From NCBI RefSeq assembly GCF_004336805.1, contig NZ_SJXM01000003.1, positions 186,001-250,000 on the forward strand: DNA of 64,000 nucleotides. Direction: 5' to 3'. The notes beneath the pieces were generated by a model that had not been told where the DNA came from, ran no database searches, and was given only the letters and a program-made list of their open reading frames with translations. The position numbers were made by a program, and so were the translations under genes. Positions 51,476-60,381 of this stretch are shown here, in pieces (the first letter of the stretch is position 1; each line of letters starts with the position of its first letter). The DNA is from Aeromicrobium sp. IC_218. GTDB lineage: Bacteria > Actinomycetota > Actinomycetes > Propionibacteriales > Nocardioidaceae.

Positions 51476-52249
51476 CTAGGGAGCCGTCAGCACGGGCCGG
51501 GCCTCGCGGACGGCGATGGTGGTGCCCGGACCGGTCGCGGTGATCGTGTCGGCGAGCGTCTGCCACGGGCCGCCGTCGACGCGGAACCGCACCTGGTAGG
51601 TGGCGTCGACCCTCAGGGTGACGCGGCTCGAGGGACGTTCGTAGCGGTGCACGACGTCCTTGCGCGGGTACGGGGCGCCCGGCGTCGTCGTCCGCTGGCT
51701 GGTGCCGTCGCCGTGGTGCCAGGTGTAGGTCGTGGGGGAGGCCTCGAGCTCGACGCTGCTGCCCAGCAGGCTGATGCTCCGTGCGAAGTCGGGCTCCTGG
51801 GTGTGCAGGATCGTGTCGAGGTTGACCAGCGTCTCGCCGCCGGGCTGGACGGACAGCCGCAGTCGTGGCAGCCCGATCTCGCGCACCGCGGTCAGCACCC
51901 GGCCCGGCGTGACCCGTGGCGCCTCTGGCTCGTCCGCCACCGGTTGCGCCGGGTCGTCGCCGAAGTCGCTCGGCAGCGCACAGCGGTAGTTGGGATTCGA
52001 CATGTCGACGTAGCACCGTTCGGGCGGCGTGGTGCGCACGACCGGCGATACAGGAGCGTCTGGACGAGCGATTCCGTGACTGCGCTGAAGATTCGATCGG
52101 CCACCGCGTTCGAACTTGTGGCCATCGATTCGGATCCCGGGTTGAATCTGGCTGGGGTCCGCTCGGATACGGTCATCAGCTGTCGCTGCGGTGGGGCTCG
52201 CAAGACCAAGGAAAGTTGCGACAGCGACCGACAGACGCCAACCCCTCAT
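51476..52249 (-). CDS. Secreted PKD-like protein
   Basis: The 257-residue precursor has a signal peptide (VAVATFLGLASPTAATA), a variable middle part with two Cys (RCYVDMSNPNYRCALP context) and a C-terminal domain with TYTWHHGDGTSQRTTTPG, the hallmark of PKD-type folds. It is coupled by ATGA overlap to the upstream DUF6318-like lipoprotein gene. The first third of the gene is lower in G+C than its surroundings (33 of 60 bases at 52201-52260). Its role is unknown, probably at the cell surface. Confidence 0.78.
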   Translation of the reverse strand: MRGWRLSVAVATFLGLASPTAATADDRIRADPSQIQPGIRIDGHKFERGGRSNLQRSHGIARPDAPVSPVVRTTPPERCYVDMSNPNYRCALPSDFGDDPAQPVADEPEAPRVTPGRVLTAVREIGLPRLRLSVQPGGETLVNLDTILHTQEPDFARSISLLGSSVELEASPTTYTWHHGDGTSQRTTTPGAPYPRKDVVHRYERPSSRVTLRVDATYQVRFRVDGGPWQTLADTITATGPGTTIAVREARPVLTAP

Positions 52250-52755
52250 TTCACGTTGTGCATCGTGGTGATGCGGCGGTCCTCTCGCGCCACCTCGAAA
52301 TACACGCGGTACTGGGCAGGGCCGCCTTCTTCGACCGAGTCGATAGTCGCAACAACGCCATAGGCCGTGTCGTCGGAGGAGACGTCCGAGCTAGCGACCT
52401 TCCAGTCGAGATTCGGGACCGCCGTACTCCGGAACGTCTGGACGTACTCCTGGCATCCAGCGCAGGACGCGTCGCTTAGGCGTGCCATCGGGTCTACATC
52501 GCCAGTGTGCGCCGCGTAGTTGATCAGGTCGACGTAGTGATCGATGAAGGCGGCAGCCGACTCGTTGCTGGACAGGTCCTGAGCCTGGGCGGGCATGGTG
52601 GGCGGGGTCTCGGACGGGGTCGGGGACGTCGCGGACGCGGACGGGCTCGAGGCCGACGCGGACGGCGTGGGCTCGGCGTCGGCGTCCTCGCCGGAGCAGG
52701 ACGCGAGCAGGAGCAGGGCTCCGAGCATCAGGGTGACGGGTCCGGTTCTGTTCAT
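52246..52755 (-). CDS. DUF6318-like lipoprotein
   Basis: The 169-residue precursor has a lipoprotein signal (LMLGALLLLASC), a Pro/Ser/Thr/Ala-rich linker of about 40 residues and a C-terminal domain with SNESAAAFIDHYVDLINYAAHTGD and SDASCAGCQEYVQTF, characteristic of DUF6318. The ATG at 52755 has a GGGGGAAG ribosome-binding site. TATGTT (complement of 52787-52792) may be its -10 box. It is paired with the secreted PKD-like gene. The 3' half is comparatively A+T-rich. Confidence 0.82.
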   Translation of the reverse strand: MNRTGPVTLMLGALLLLASCSGEDADAEPTPSASASSPSASATSPTPSETPPTMPAQAQDLSSNESAAAFIDHYVDLINYAAHTGDVDPMARLSDASCAGCQEYVQTFRSTAVPNLDWKVASSDVSSDDTAYGVVATIDSVEEGGPAQYRVYFEVAREDRRITTMHNVK

Positions 52756-52870
52756 GCTTCCCCCGAAGGCAGTGGACAGTCCTGCAAACATAACGCCGTC
52801 GTTCCGGCCTTGTCAGCCCTCGTGGCGCAGGTGTGGACGCCCGTCCGAGCGCTCCGGCCCTGAGGACGAC

Positions 52871-52906
52871 GACGCCCCGCGGTCGCCGGAGCGACCACGG
52901 GGCGTC
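52871..52906. terminator. Terminator of secDF
   Basis: A 16-base stem with one mismatch (52871-52886 with 52891-52906) and a CGGA loop lies 17 bases beyond the secDF stop. No T-run follows. Confidence 0.7.
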
Positions 52907-52922
52907 AGGGCGGGAGGAGCGG

Positions 52923-55214
52923 CTAGACCGCGCCGGCCTCCCGGGTGCCGTTCTCGACGTGCGCGTACGGGTCCACGGTCTTGGGACCCTTCTCCGGGTC
53001 GTGCGGCCAGCGCTCCTCCAGCACGACCGCCAGGGCGGACGCGGTGAAGATCGTCGACAGGATGCCGAACCCGAGACCGATCAGCAGGGCGAGCGCGAAG
53101 TCGCCGAGCGAATCGCCACCGAGCACCGCCAGGGCGGCCAGGATGAACATGGCGCCCAGACCGGTGTTGATGGTGCGGGGGATCGTCTGCAGGATCGCCT
53201 CGTTGACCACGTCCCTGAGCCGTCGGCCGCGGTTCTCGGCCGTGTGCTCACGGATGCGGTCGAACACGACGATCGTGTCGTTCACCGCCAGGCCGATCAC
53301 CGACAGGATCGCGGCCAGGAAGACGCCGTCCACGAGCTTGCCCGTCCAGGCGAAGAAGCCGATGACGGTCAGCACGACCGACGACATCGACAGCACGGCG
53401 GCCGCCGCGTAGGTCCAGCGGAAGCGCCAGGCCAGGTACAGCATCTGCGCGGCGACGGCGATGATGAACGCCAGGATCGCCTTGTCGCGCAGCTCCTTGC
53501 CGAGCGTCGGGCCGATCAGCTCGTCGCGCTGCTTCTCGACCTGCCCGCCGACCGTGGCCAGGGCGTCCTGGACCTCGACGGCCTCCTCGTTGCTGATCTT
53601 CTCCAGGCGGACGCTGATGTTGTTCTCGGAGCCGTCGCCGGACGACTCCTGGACGACCGCGGACGGGAAGCCCGCGTCGGAGATCGCCTCGCGCGCGTCG
53701 TCGACCGAGATGTCCTTGGAGTGCGAGAACTCCAGGACGCGACCGCCGGTGAACTCGACACCCAGGTTGAGGCCGCGGATCAGCAGGCCGCCGATGGAGA
53801 CGACGGCGATGACGATCGTCAGGACGATCCAGGTGCCGGCGCGGCGCATGAGGTTCGGGCCACGCTCGTTCAGGTACCGGCGGACCCGCCCGGTCTTGGC
53901 CAGGCCGGTGAGGCCCGGACGGTTGCGGACGAACGAGCGGCGCACCGCCCACTCGCACAGCACGCGGGCGACGACCAGCGCCGAGAACATCGACGCGATC
54001 GTGCCGATCGAGAGCGTGACGCCGAAGCCCTTGACCGGGCCCGAGGCCAGGAAGAACAGCAGCAGCGCCGCGAGCAGCGTGGTGATGTTGGAGTCGAGGA
54101 TCGCCGACCAGGCCTTGTTGAAGCCGGTGCTCAGCGAGCGTTCCATGTTGCCGCGCTCGGCGTACTCCTCGCGTGCTCTCTCGAACACGAGCACGTTGGC
54201 GTCGATGGCCAGGCCGATGGCGAGCACGAATCCGGCGAGGCCGGGCAGCGTCAGGGTCGAGCCGAGCCAGACCAGCAGGCCGTAGGAGATGAGCGCGTAC
54301 GTGCCCAGCGCGATCGAGGCCAGGAAGCCCATGAGGCGGTAGACGAGCACGATGAAGATGCCGGTCAGCGCGATGCCGATGATGCCGGCCTCGATGGACG
54401 CGTCGATCGCGGCGTCGCCGAGGGTGGCGCCGACGGTGCGCTGCTCGATGACCTCGACCGGCACCGGGAGGGCGCCGCCCTTGATGAGGACGGCCAGGTT
54501 GTCGGCCTCCTCCTGGCTGAAGTCACCGGTGATGGACGTGCTGGAGCCGCCGCCGGACGCGCACAGCTCGGGCACGACGCCGGGGGAGGAGATGACCTTG
54601 TCGTCCAGCACGATCGCGACGCGCTGGCCGGCCGACGGGTTGGCGCAGGCCGAGGCGACGAGCTCCTTCCAGCCGGGCGCGCCCTCGCCGTTGAACTCGA
54701 CGTTGACCTGCCACTGGCCGATGCCGCCGTCGGGCGTGACCGCGTTGGCGTCCTTGACGCCGTTGCCGTCCAGGACGACCGGGCCGACGATGATCGGCGC
54801 ACCGGACTCGTCCTGCAGCAGCTTCTGGCCCTCAGGGACCTGCGGCTCCGCCTCGGTCGGGACGCTGACGACCTCGTGGAAGCCGAGCTGGGCGGTCTGG
54901 CCGATGACCTCGGCGGCCTCGCGCGGGTCCTGGACGCCGGGGAGCTCGACGACGATACGGTTCTCGCCGGAGCGAGCCAGCGTGGGCTCGGAGACGCCCA
55001 GGGCGTCGACGCGGCCGCGCAGCACCTCCAGCGCGCGGTCGGTGGACTCGGCGTCGGCCTTGACGCGGTCGGTGTCCTGGGTCTCCAGGACGATCTGGGT
55101 GCCGCCCTCGAGGTCGAGGCCGAGCTTGGCCGGGGTGGTGAGCGCGAGCGCGAACGAGGCGGCGATGACCGCGAGCGCCGCGAGGGCGCGCCACAGGTTG
55201 GTGCGGGATGTCAT
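52923..55214 (-). CDS. secDF: Fused protein-export membrane protein SecDF
   Basis: The 763-residue protein joins SecD and SecF in one chain. The SecD part starts with a membrane anchor and LGLDLEGGTQIVLET, has ELPGVQDPREAAEVIGQTAQL, and ends with six helices including LTLPGLAGFVLAIGLAIDANVLVFER with the key Asp. The SecF part begins near residue 450, with RGLNLGVEFTGGRVLEF and VIGLAVNDTIVVFDRIRE. SecDF uses the proton gradient to pull preproteins across. Actinobacteria usually have separate secD and secF beside yajC; no yajC is here. Divergence from MMPL transporters is clear from the P1-like region. Confidence 0.92.
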   Translation of the reverse strand: MTSRTNLWRALAALAVIAASFALALTTPAKLGLDLEGGTQIVLETQDTDRVKADAESTDRALEVLRGRVDALGVSEPTLARSGENRIVVELPGVQDPREAAEVIGQTAQLGFHEVVSVPTEAEPQVPEGQKLLQDESGAPIIVGPVVLDGNGVKDANAVTPDGGIGQWQVNVEFNGEGAPGWKELVASACANPSAGQRVAIVLDDKVISSPGVVPELCASGGGSSTSITGDFSQEEADNLAVLIKGGALPVPVEVIEQRTVGATLGDAAIDASIEAGIIGIALTGIFIVLVYRLMGFLASIALGTYALISYGLLVWLGSTLTLPGLAGFVLAIGLAIDANVLVFERAREEYAERGNMERSLSTGFNKAWSAILDSNITTLLAALLLFFLASGPVKGFGVTLSIGTIASMFSALVVARVLCEWAVRRSFVRNRPGLTGLAKTGRVRRYLNERGPNLMRRAGTWIVLTIVIAVVSIGGLLIRGLNLGVEFTGGRVLEFSHSKDISVDDAREAISDAGFPSAVVQESSGDGSENNISVRLEKISNEEAVEVQDALATVGGQVEKQRDELIGPTLGKELRDKAILAFIIAVAAQMLYLAWRFRWTYAAAAVLSMSSVVLTVIGFFAWTGKLVDGVFLAAILSVIGLAVNDTIVVFDRIREHTAENRGRRLRDVVNEAILQTIPRTINTGLGAMFILAALAVLGGDSLGDFALALLIGLGFGILSTIFTASALAVVLEERWPHDPEKGPKTVDPYAHVENGTREAGAV

Positions 55215-55269
55215 GGGTGTCTTTCGGTGGTGACGCCGTGCGGCGTGGGACGGACGAGCGGGTGCGGCC

Positions 55270-55614
55270 TCAGGCCGGCGGCGCGCGTCCCTCGCGGGTC
55301 AGCGGGGTGGCCGGCTCGCCCGGGCTGGGGCGCGACGGTGCGGCGTCGGTGACGCCGTGGGGGAGCGGGACGCCCGAGAGCTCGGGCAGCGCGGCCGCCA
55401 GGTCCCAGTGCAGGTCCGGAGCGGCGCTCACCGCGGCCGGCTCGACCGTCGCCGCGTGGCGGACGGGAGCGGCGGCGGAGGCTGTCTGCGCGGCGACGGT
55501 GCGCTGCGCCGACGTGGGCTGCGTGCGGGTCGCGGCGTGGACCACGACGAGCGCGAGGAGCAGCGGGACCGACAGCACGGCCGCACAGCGCCGCCTCGTG
55601 GTCCCGGTGAGCAT
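55270..55614 (-). CDS. Small exported or membrane-anchored protein
   Basis: The 114-residue protein has a basic start and one hydrophobic segment (VLSVPLLLALVVVHAATR), then an Ala/Thr/Pro-rich region without recognisable domains. Translation is supported by TACGAT six bases before the ATG at 55614 (complement of 55621-55626), the same arrangement as at neighbouring genes. It lies between the secDF start and the divergent aldo/keto reductase. Its function is unknown. Confidence 0.6.
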   Translation of the reverse strand: MLTGTTRRRCAAVLSVPLLLALVVVHAATRTQPTSAQRTVAAQTASAAAPVRHAATVEPAAVSAAPDLHWDLAAALPELSGVPLPHGVTDAAPSRPSPGEPATPLTREGRAPPA

Positions 55615-55680
55615 CCCCTGATCGTACGGGACGCACGTGGCCGGGCGGTGACGTCTCGGTGTGCGTCCTACGCTGACCGC

Positions 55681-56655
55681 ATGACGATCCAGATGCGCCG
55701 GCTCGGCACGAGCGACCTGTCCGTCTCCGTCGTGGGCGTGGGGTGCAACGCCTTCGGGCGCCGCATCGACGCCGACCGCTCCCGCGACGTCGTGCTCGGA
55801 GCCCTGGACGCGGGCGTGAACTTCTTCGACACCGCCGACACGTACGGCCTCGGCGCGAGCGAGGAGATGCTCGGCGCCGTGCTCGCCGGACGCCGCGACG
55901 AGGCCGTGATCGCCACGAAGTTCGGCATGGACATGCAGGGCGCGAACGGGGACGACGGCGGGCGCCGAGGCTCCGCCGCATACGTCCGCCGGGCGGCGGA
56001 GGCGAGCCTGCGACGGCTGGGCGTCGACCACATCGACCTGTACCAGCTGCACACGCCCGACCCGGAGACGCCGATCGAGGAGACCCTCGGGGCGATGACC
56101 GAGCTCGTCCGCGAGGGCAAGGTGCGGGCCATCGGCTCGTCCAACCTGCAGGCCTGGCAGCTCGTCGGTGCCCACCACCGCGCCAAGGCGGCCGGCCTGG
56201 AGGAGTTCGTCACGGCTCAGAACGAGTACTCGCTGTACAACCGGACGGCCGAGGTCGAGCTGGTGCCGGCCTGCGAGACGCTGCAGGTCTCGATCCTGCC
56301 GTACTTCCCGCTGGCCTACGGGCTGCTCACCGGCAAGTACCACCGCGGCCAGAAGCCGCCGGCGGGAAGCCGGCTGGAGAGCGAGACGCACCGCTACGAG
56401 AACGCCGACTGGGACACGGTCGAGGCGCTGGCCGCGTTCGGCGAGGCGCGAGGACTCAGCCTGCTGGAGGTCGCGATCGGCGGTCTGGCCGCCCAGCCCG
56501 CGGTCGGCAGCGTCATCGCGGGAGCGACCCGGCCCGACCAGGTCGTGGCGAACGCCGAGGCGGTGCAGTGGGTGCCGAGCCAGGACGACCTCGCCGAGCT
56601 CGCGGCCATCGGACGTCCGCGGCACTCGTACACGACGTTCGCGCCGTCGCGCTGA
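55681..56655 (+). CDS. Aldo/keto reductase
   Basis: This 324-residue NADP(H)-dependent oxidoreductase has a TIM-barrel fold. The tetrad is visible as Asp and Tyr in FFDTADTYGLGASEE, Lys in VIATKFGMD and His in HIDLYQLHTPD. The C-terminal cofactor region is VIAGATRPDQVVANAEAV. It resembles the YajO/Gpr-like AKR groups; the substrate is unknown. TACGCT is six bases before the ATG at 55681, which settles the start although the frame is open further upstream. Confidence 0.92.
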   Translation: MTIQMRRLGTSDLSVSVVGVGCNAFGRRIDADRSRDVVLGALDAGVNFFDTADTYGLGASEEMLGAVLAGRRDEAVIATKFGMDMQGANGDDGGRRGSAAYVRRAAEASLRRLGVDHIDLYQLHTPDPETPIEETLGAMTELVREGKVRAIGSSNLQAWQLVGAHHRAKAAGLEEFVTAQNEYSLYNRTAEVELVPACETLQVSILPYFPLAYGLLTGKYHRGQKPPAGSRLESETHRYENADWDTVEALAAFGEARGLSLLEVAIGGLAAQPAVGSVIAGATRPDQVVANAEAVQWVPSQDDLAELAAIGRPRHSYTTFAPSR

Positions 56656-56665
56656 GGGGAAGTAG

Positions 56666-56750
56666 GGCGTCGGGCTGGGAAGCGCCTCACGGCGCAAGGC
56701 CGCTCGAAGCGGCTATTTGTGGGACCCGGGGCTTGCCACAGCCCGACGCC
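56666..56750. other. Compact multi-hairpin element (candidate structured RNA or repeat)
   Basis: A 12-base closing stem (56666-56677 with 56739-56750) encloses two perfect hairpins, 56682-56695 (5 bp) and 56699-56713 (6 bp), and a looser third (56718-56738). Read on the minus strand the first hairpin has a GUGA (GNRA) loop, which favours an RNA on that strand. It lies between convergent genes and may instead be a bidirectional terminator or a palindromic DNA repeat. No known RNA family was recognised. Confidence 0.5.
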
Positions 56751-56786
56751 TCACCAGCGTAGCGGCCGGTCCGTGACGCACAAGCA

Positions 56787-57377
56787 CTAGTGCAGCTCGC
56801 CGGCCCGCTCGAGCTCGGCGGCGCGGTGCAGCGCCTTGGCGGTGTCGAGCAGACGGGCGGCGCTGTGCGCGTCGCCGGACTCCAGCTGGGCCCGTCCGAT
56901 GGCCACGACGTGGGCGAACGAGGCCGCGCGGTCGAGCGCGACGTCCAGGTCCGGGCGCACGATGCCGCTCACCACGGTGTCGACCAGCGCGATGACCTCG
57001 TCGGGTCCGGGCGGCTCCACGACACCGGCCAGCACGACGTCGACGGGGGAGTACGCCTTGCCGGCGCTGAACTCGCGGGCGGCGCCGACGGGGTCGCGCA
57101 CGACCCACGTGCGGAGCACGTACAGCCGCCACAGGGCGCCGGCGATCGTCTCGGCCGAGGCCTGCGACCACAGCTCGGCGATGACGCCGAGACCCTCCTC
57201 GTCGGCCAGGTGGACGACGCGCTCCACGAGACCGGCGTCGGCGTCGTTCGCGGCGCCGCGGACGAGCAGGGACGCGATGCGGTGACCGGCGGCCGCGCGC
57301 TCAGCGGGGTCGGGTTCACCGGGGAGGTCGTCGAACAGGTGGGCTCCGGGCAGGGCGGGCCGGCGGAAGTCGCTCAT
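56787..57377 (-). CDS. Conserved actinobacterial protein of unknown function
   Basis: The 196-residue soluble, mostly helical protein contains VHLADEEGLGVIAELWSQAS and LWRLYVLRTWVVRDP. I recognise it only as the kind of conserved hypothetical protein found near rnd/hemE in actinobacteria. A TACAGT box lies eight bases before the ATG. There is no signal peptide or membrane segment, and I have no basis for a function. Confidence 0.72.
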   Translation of the reverse strand: MSDFRRPALPGAHLFDDLPGEPDPAERAAAGHRIASLLVRGAANDADAGLVERVVHLADEEGLGVIAELWSQASAETIAGALWRLYVLRTWVVRDPVGAAREFSAGKAYSPVDVVLAGVVEPPGPDEVIALVDTVVSGIVRPDLDVALDRAASFAHVVAIGRAQLESGDAHSAARLLDTAKALHRAAELERAGELH

Positions 57378-57410
57378 CGACGACGACTGTACGCCGCGGA
57401 CCCAGACCGA

Positions 57411-58664
57411 TCAGGCAGTTGCCGGAGAACGCAGCGCGTCGGCCAGCGGCTCGGCCACGATGCTCACCTGCCAGCGGCGGGCGCCGTGCGCGAGCAGCGT
57501 CTCGGCGACGGTGGGCGCGTCGATCGGCGAGGGCGGGCTCCAGGCCAGCTCACGCACCAGGTGGGGCGTCAGCAGGTTCTCGGAGGGCAGGTCGTGCTCG
57601 GTGGCCAGCGCGGTCATGACCTCGCGCACCGCACCCAGCCGCTCGGCCGCCGCGGGGTTCTTCTCGGTCCACGTGCGCGGCGGCGGTGGACCGTCGGCGC
57701 GCGGGGACGGGCTGGGCAGGTCGGCGTCGTCGAGCTGCAGGACGTCGTCGACCACCTGCAGCCAGCGGGCCAGGAACCGCCGCGGGCCACGACGCTGGAG
57801 AGACTTCAGGCCGCGCATGGTCTGGGCGTCGGTCGGGAGCGTCTGGGCGATCTCGAGGATCGCGGCGTCGGGGAGGACGCGCGAGGGCGTGGTGTCGCGC
57901 TCGCGGGCGATCTCGTCGCGGGCCAGCCACAGGTCACGGACGACGCCGAGGGCGCGACGGCCGCGGGCCCGATGGATGCCGGACGTGCGTCGCCACGGGT
58001 CGGTGCGCGGCGCGGGTCCGGTGAACGACAGCAGCGCCTCGAACTCCTCGGCGGCCCACTCGCGCTTGCCGGCGGCGACGAGTCGCTCGTGCATGGCGTC
58101 ACGCAGCTCGACGAGCACCTCGACGTCGAGGGCGGCGTACTCCAGCCACGGCTCGGGCAGCGGACGCGTGGACCAGTCGACGGCCGAGTGCTCCTTGGCC
58201 AGGCTCGACCCGAGCAGCGACTCGACCAGCGTGGCCAGGCCGACGCGGGGCAGGTTCAGCAGCCGCCCGGCGTGCTCGGTGTCGAACAACGCCCGCGGGC
58301 GCAGGCCGACCTCGGCCAGGCACACGAGGTCCTGGGTGGCGGCGTGCAGGATCCACTCGGCGTCGCCGATCGCCTCGTCCAGGCTCGACAGGTCGGGCAG
58401 CGCGATGGGGTCGATCAGCGCGGTGCCGGCGCCCTCGCGACGCACCTGCACGAGGTAGGCGCGCTGGGAGTAGCGGTAGCCGGACGCCCGTTCGGCGTCC
58501 AGGCCGACCGGACCGGAGCCGGCGGCGACCTTCGCGACGTAGTCGGCGAGCGCCTCGGGCGTCGCGATGACCTCGGGCAGCGGCTCACGCAGGCGCAGTG
58601 GCGGCGCCGGCGGGGTGTCGGGCACCTCGGGCGCCGGGAGCTCGGTAGGGGTGTCCTCGCTCAT
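57411..58664 (-). CDS. rnd: Ribonuclease D-like 3'-5' exonuclease
   Basis: The 417-residue protein has a DEDDy exonuclease domain: Asp and Glu in PVGLDAERASGYRYSQRAYL, Asp in WILHAATQDLVCL, and Tyr/Asp in WLEYAALDVEVLVEL. An HRDC domain follows (about residues 230-310, RRALGVVRDLWLARDEIARERD), then a C-terminal helical region. RNase D trims tRNA and other stable RNA 3' ends. The start overlaps the DUF3000 stop by four bases; the pair is conserved in actinobacteria. Confidence 0.93.
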   Translation of the reverse strand: MSEDTPTELPAPEVPDTPPAPPLRLREPLPEVIATPEALADYVAKVAAGSGPVGLDAERASGYRYSQRAYLVQVRREGAGTALIDPIALPDLSSLDEAIGDAEWILHAATQDLVCLAEVGLRPRALFDTEHAGRLLNLPRVGLATLVESLLGSSLAKEHSAVDWSTRPLPEPWLEYAALDVEVLVELRDAMHERLVAAGKREWAAEEFEALLSFTGPAPRTDPWRRTSGIHRARGRRALGVVRDLWLARDEIARERDTTPSRVLPDAAILEIAQTLPTDAQTMRGLKSLQRRGPRRFLARWLQVVDDVLQLDDADLPSPSPRADGPPPPRTWTEKNPAAAERLGAVREVMTALATEHDLPSENLLTPHLVRELAWSPPSPIDAPTVAETLLAHGARRWQVSIVAEPLADALRSPATA

Positions 58665-59242
58665 CCGCGCTGGCCACGCCGCGACGGGAACGGGATGACG
58701 CCGGGCTGCAGCGGGGGCAGGCCGGCGAGGGTGCACAGGAGGTCGGACCAGGCGGCCGCGTGCTGGCCGTCGGGGACGATCGGGGTCCAGGACGCGCGCA
58801 GCTCGACCTGGGCCGAGCCGGTGTCGTCGTCCAGGTCGCCGAAGCCCTCGGACCGCACGACGGTGACCGAGCCGCTGGCGACCGCGTGCTCGGCGCCGTA
58901 GCCGGCCAGCGCGTCGACCAGCCAGCTCCAGCCCACCGACGGCAGGACCGGGTCGGCCGCCATCTCGGGGTCGATCTCGGCGCGGGCGAACGTGACGCAG
59001 CGGAAGGTGCCCTCCCACGCGTCCTGCCCGGCCGGGTCGTGCAGCAGGACGAAGCGTCCGGTGCCGATCTCGTCGTCGTCGACGGTGACGTCGCCGGTCA
59101 TCGCGTACGCGTACGGCGCGATGCGGCGGGGAGGCGGCAGCTCGTCGGCGCCCACCTCGGGGCGCAACGAGGCGTGACGCATGGCCTCGACCGCAGCGAC
59201 GAACGCTGCGGGCTCTCGGTCGATCGGCTCGCGGGCACCCAC
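58661..59242 (-). CDS. DUF3000 protein
   Basis: The 193-residue protein of unknown function contains PPPRRIAPYAYAMTGDV, GRFVLLHDPAGQDAWEGTFRCVTFARAEID and a C-terminal segment ELRASWTPIVPDGQHAAAWSDLLC. The GTG at 59242 is chosen over a GTG at 59287 because TACGAT (complement of 59249-59254) lies six bases upstream. It is coupled with rnd and divergent from hemE, as in related genomes. Confidence 0.88.
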   Translation of the reverse strand: MGAREPIDREPAAFVAAVEAMRHASLRPEVGADELPPPRRIAPYAYAMTGDVTVDDDEIGTGRFVLLHDPAGQDAWEGTFRCVTFARAEIDPEMAADPVLPSVGWSWLVDALAGYGAEHAVASGSVTVVRSEGFGDLDDDTGSAQVELRASWTPIVPDGQHAAAWSDLLCTLAGLPPLQPGVIPFPSRRGQRG

Positions 59243-59343
59243 ATCGCGATCGTAGGCGTCACCGCCGACGCCGACCGGCTCCGACACTCCGAATCCGGCC
59301 GTCCGATGGGGACGAGGTGGGGCGCACCTGAGAGGATCGGGGG
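59243..59343. promoter_or_regulatory. Divergent DUF3000/hemE promoter region
   Basis: The region holds two leaderless-type boxes pointing outward: TACGAT for DUF3000 (complement of 59249-59254) and GAGGAT for hemE (59332-59337), each six bases before its GTG. The 77 bases between the boxes must contain all upstream control for both units. Confidence 0.55.
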
Positions 59344-60381
59344 GTGACGACGACGTTGGCCGACAGCCCGTTCCTCCAGGCCGCCCGCGGCGGCACGCCC
59401 GCCCACACCCCGGTGTGGTTCATGCGCCAGGCGGGGCGCTCGCTGCCCGAGTACCGCGCGGTGCGCGAGGGCGTGGCGATGCTCGACTCGTGCTTCCGCC
59501 CCGAGCTGGTCGTGGAGATCACGATGCAGCCGGTGCGCCGCCACGGCGTCGACGCGGCCATCTTCTTCAGCGACATCGTCGTCCCGCTCAAGGCCATCGG
59601 CGTCGACCTCGACATCGTGCCGGGCACCGGTCCGGTGGTCGCCGAGCCGATCCGCGAGGCCAGCCAGCTCGCCCAGCTGCGCGACATCGAGCCCGACGAC
59701 GTCGAGCCGATCGCCGAGTCGGTCCGCGGTCTCGTCCAGGAGCTCGGCTCGACGCCGCTCATCGGCTTCGCCGGCGCCCCGTTCACGCTGGCGTCCTACC
59801 TGATCGAGGGCGGCCCGTCGCGCGACCACCGCCGCACCAAGCAGCTGATGTACGCCGAGCCGGAGCTGTGGCACGCGCTGGCCGGACGCCTGGCCGCGAT
59901 CGCCGGGCAGTTCCTGCGCGTGCAGGTCGAGAACGGCGCGTCGGCCGTCCAGCTGTTCGACTCCTGGGCCGGGGCGCTCTCGCTGGCCGACTACCGCGAG
60001 TTCGTGCTGCCCCACTCGAAGACGGCCCTGTCCGCGCTCGACGGCCTGGACGTGCCGCGTATCCACTTCGGCGTCGGCACCGGCGAGCTGCTCGGCGCGA
60101 TGGGTGAGGCCGGCGTCGACGTCGTCGGCGTCGACTGGCGCGTCCCGCTCGACGAGGCGGTGAAGCGCATCGGCCCGGGCAAGGCGGTGCAGGGCAACCT
60201 CGACCCGACCACGCTGTTCGCCCCGACCGCGGTCGTGGAGCGCGAGGCCGCGCGAGTGATCGAGGCGGGCCGGGCGGCGCCCGGGCACGTGTTCAACCTC
60301 GGCCACGGCGTGCTGCCCGACACCGACCCGGACGCGCTCACCCGGCTCGTCGACTTCGTCCACGGGTACGACGCGCGATGA
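59344..60381 (+). CDS. hemE: Uroporphyrinogen decarboxylase
   Basis: The 345-residue enzyme decarboxylates uroporphyrinogen III to coproporphyrinogen III. The signature [14 protein letters not shown] is near residue 28, with the catalytic Asp region [17 protein letters not shown], and later [17 protein letters not shown] and [11 protein letters not shown]. The GTG start follows a GAGGAT box by six bases. It overlaps hemY by four bases. Confidence 0.97.
   Translation: MTTTLADSPFLQAARGGTPAHTPVWFMRQAGRSLPEYRAVREGVAMLDSCFRPELVVEITMQPVRRHGVDAAIFFSDIVVPLKAIGVDLDIVPGTGPVVAEPIREASQLAQLRDIEPDDVEPIAESVRGLVQELGSTPLIGFAGAPFTLASYLIEGGPSRDHRRTKQLMYAEPELWHALAGRLAAIAGQFLRVQVENGASAVQLFDSWAGALSLADYREFVLPHSKTALSALDGLDVPRIHFGVGTGELLGAMGEAGVDVVGVDWRVPLDEAVKRIGPGKAVQGNLDPTTLFAPTAVVEREAARVIEAGRAAPGHVFNLGHGVLPDTDPDALTRLVDFVHGYDAR

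Noticed and set aside
56666..56750. Identification of the hairpin element as SRP RNA, 6S RNA or a riboswitch
   Set aside because: The SRP GGAAG/AGCA core is absent, no 6S-type central bubble is apparent, and it lies at the 3' ends of both neighbours, so it cannot be a leader riboswitch.
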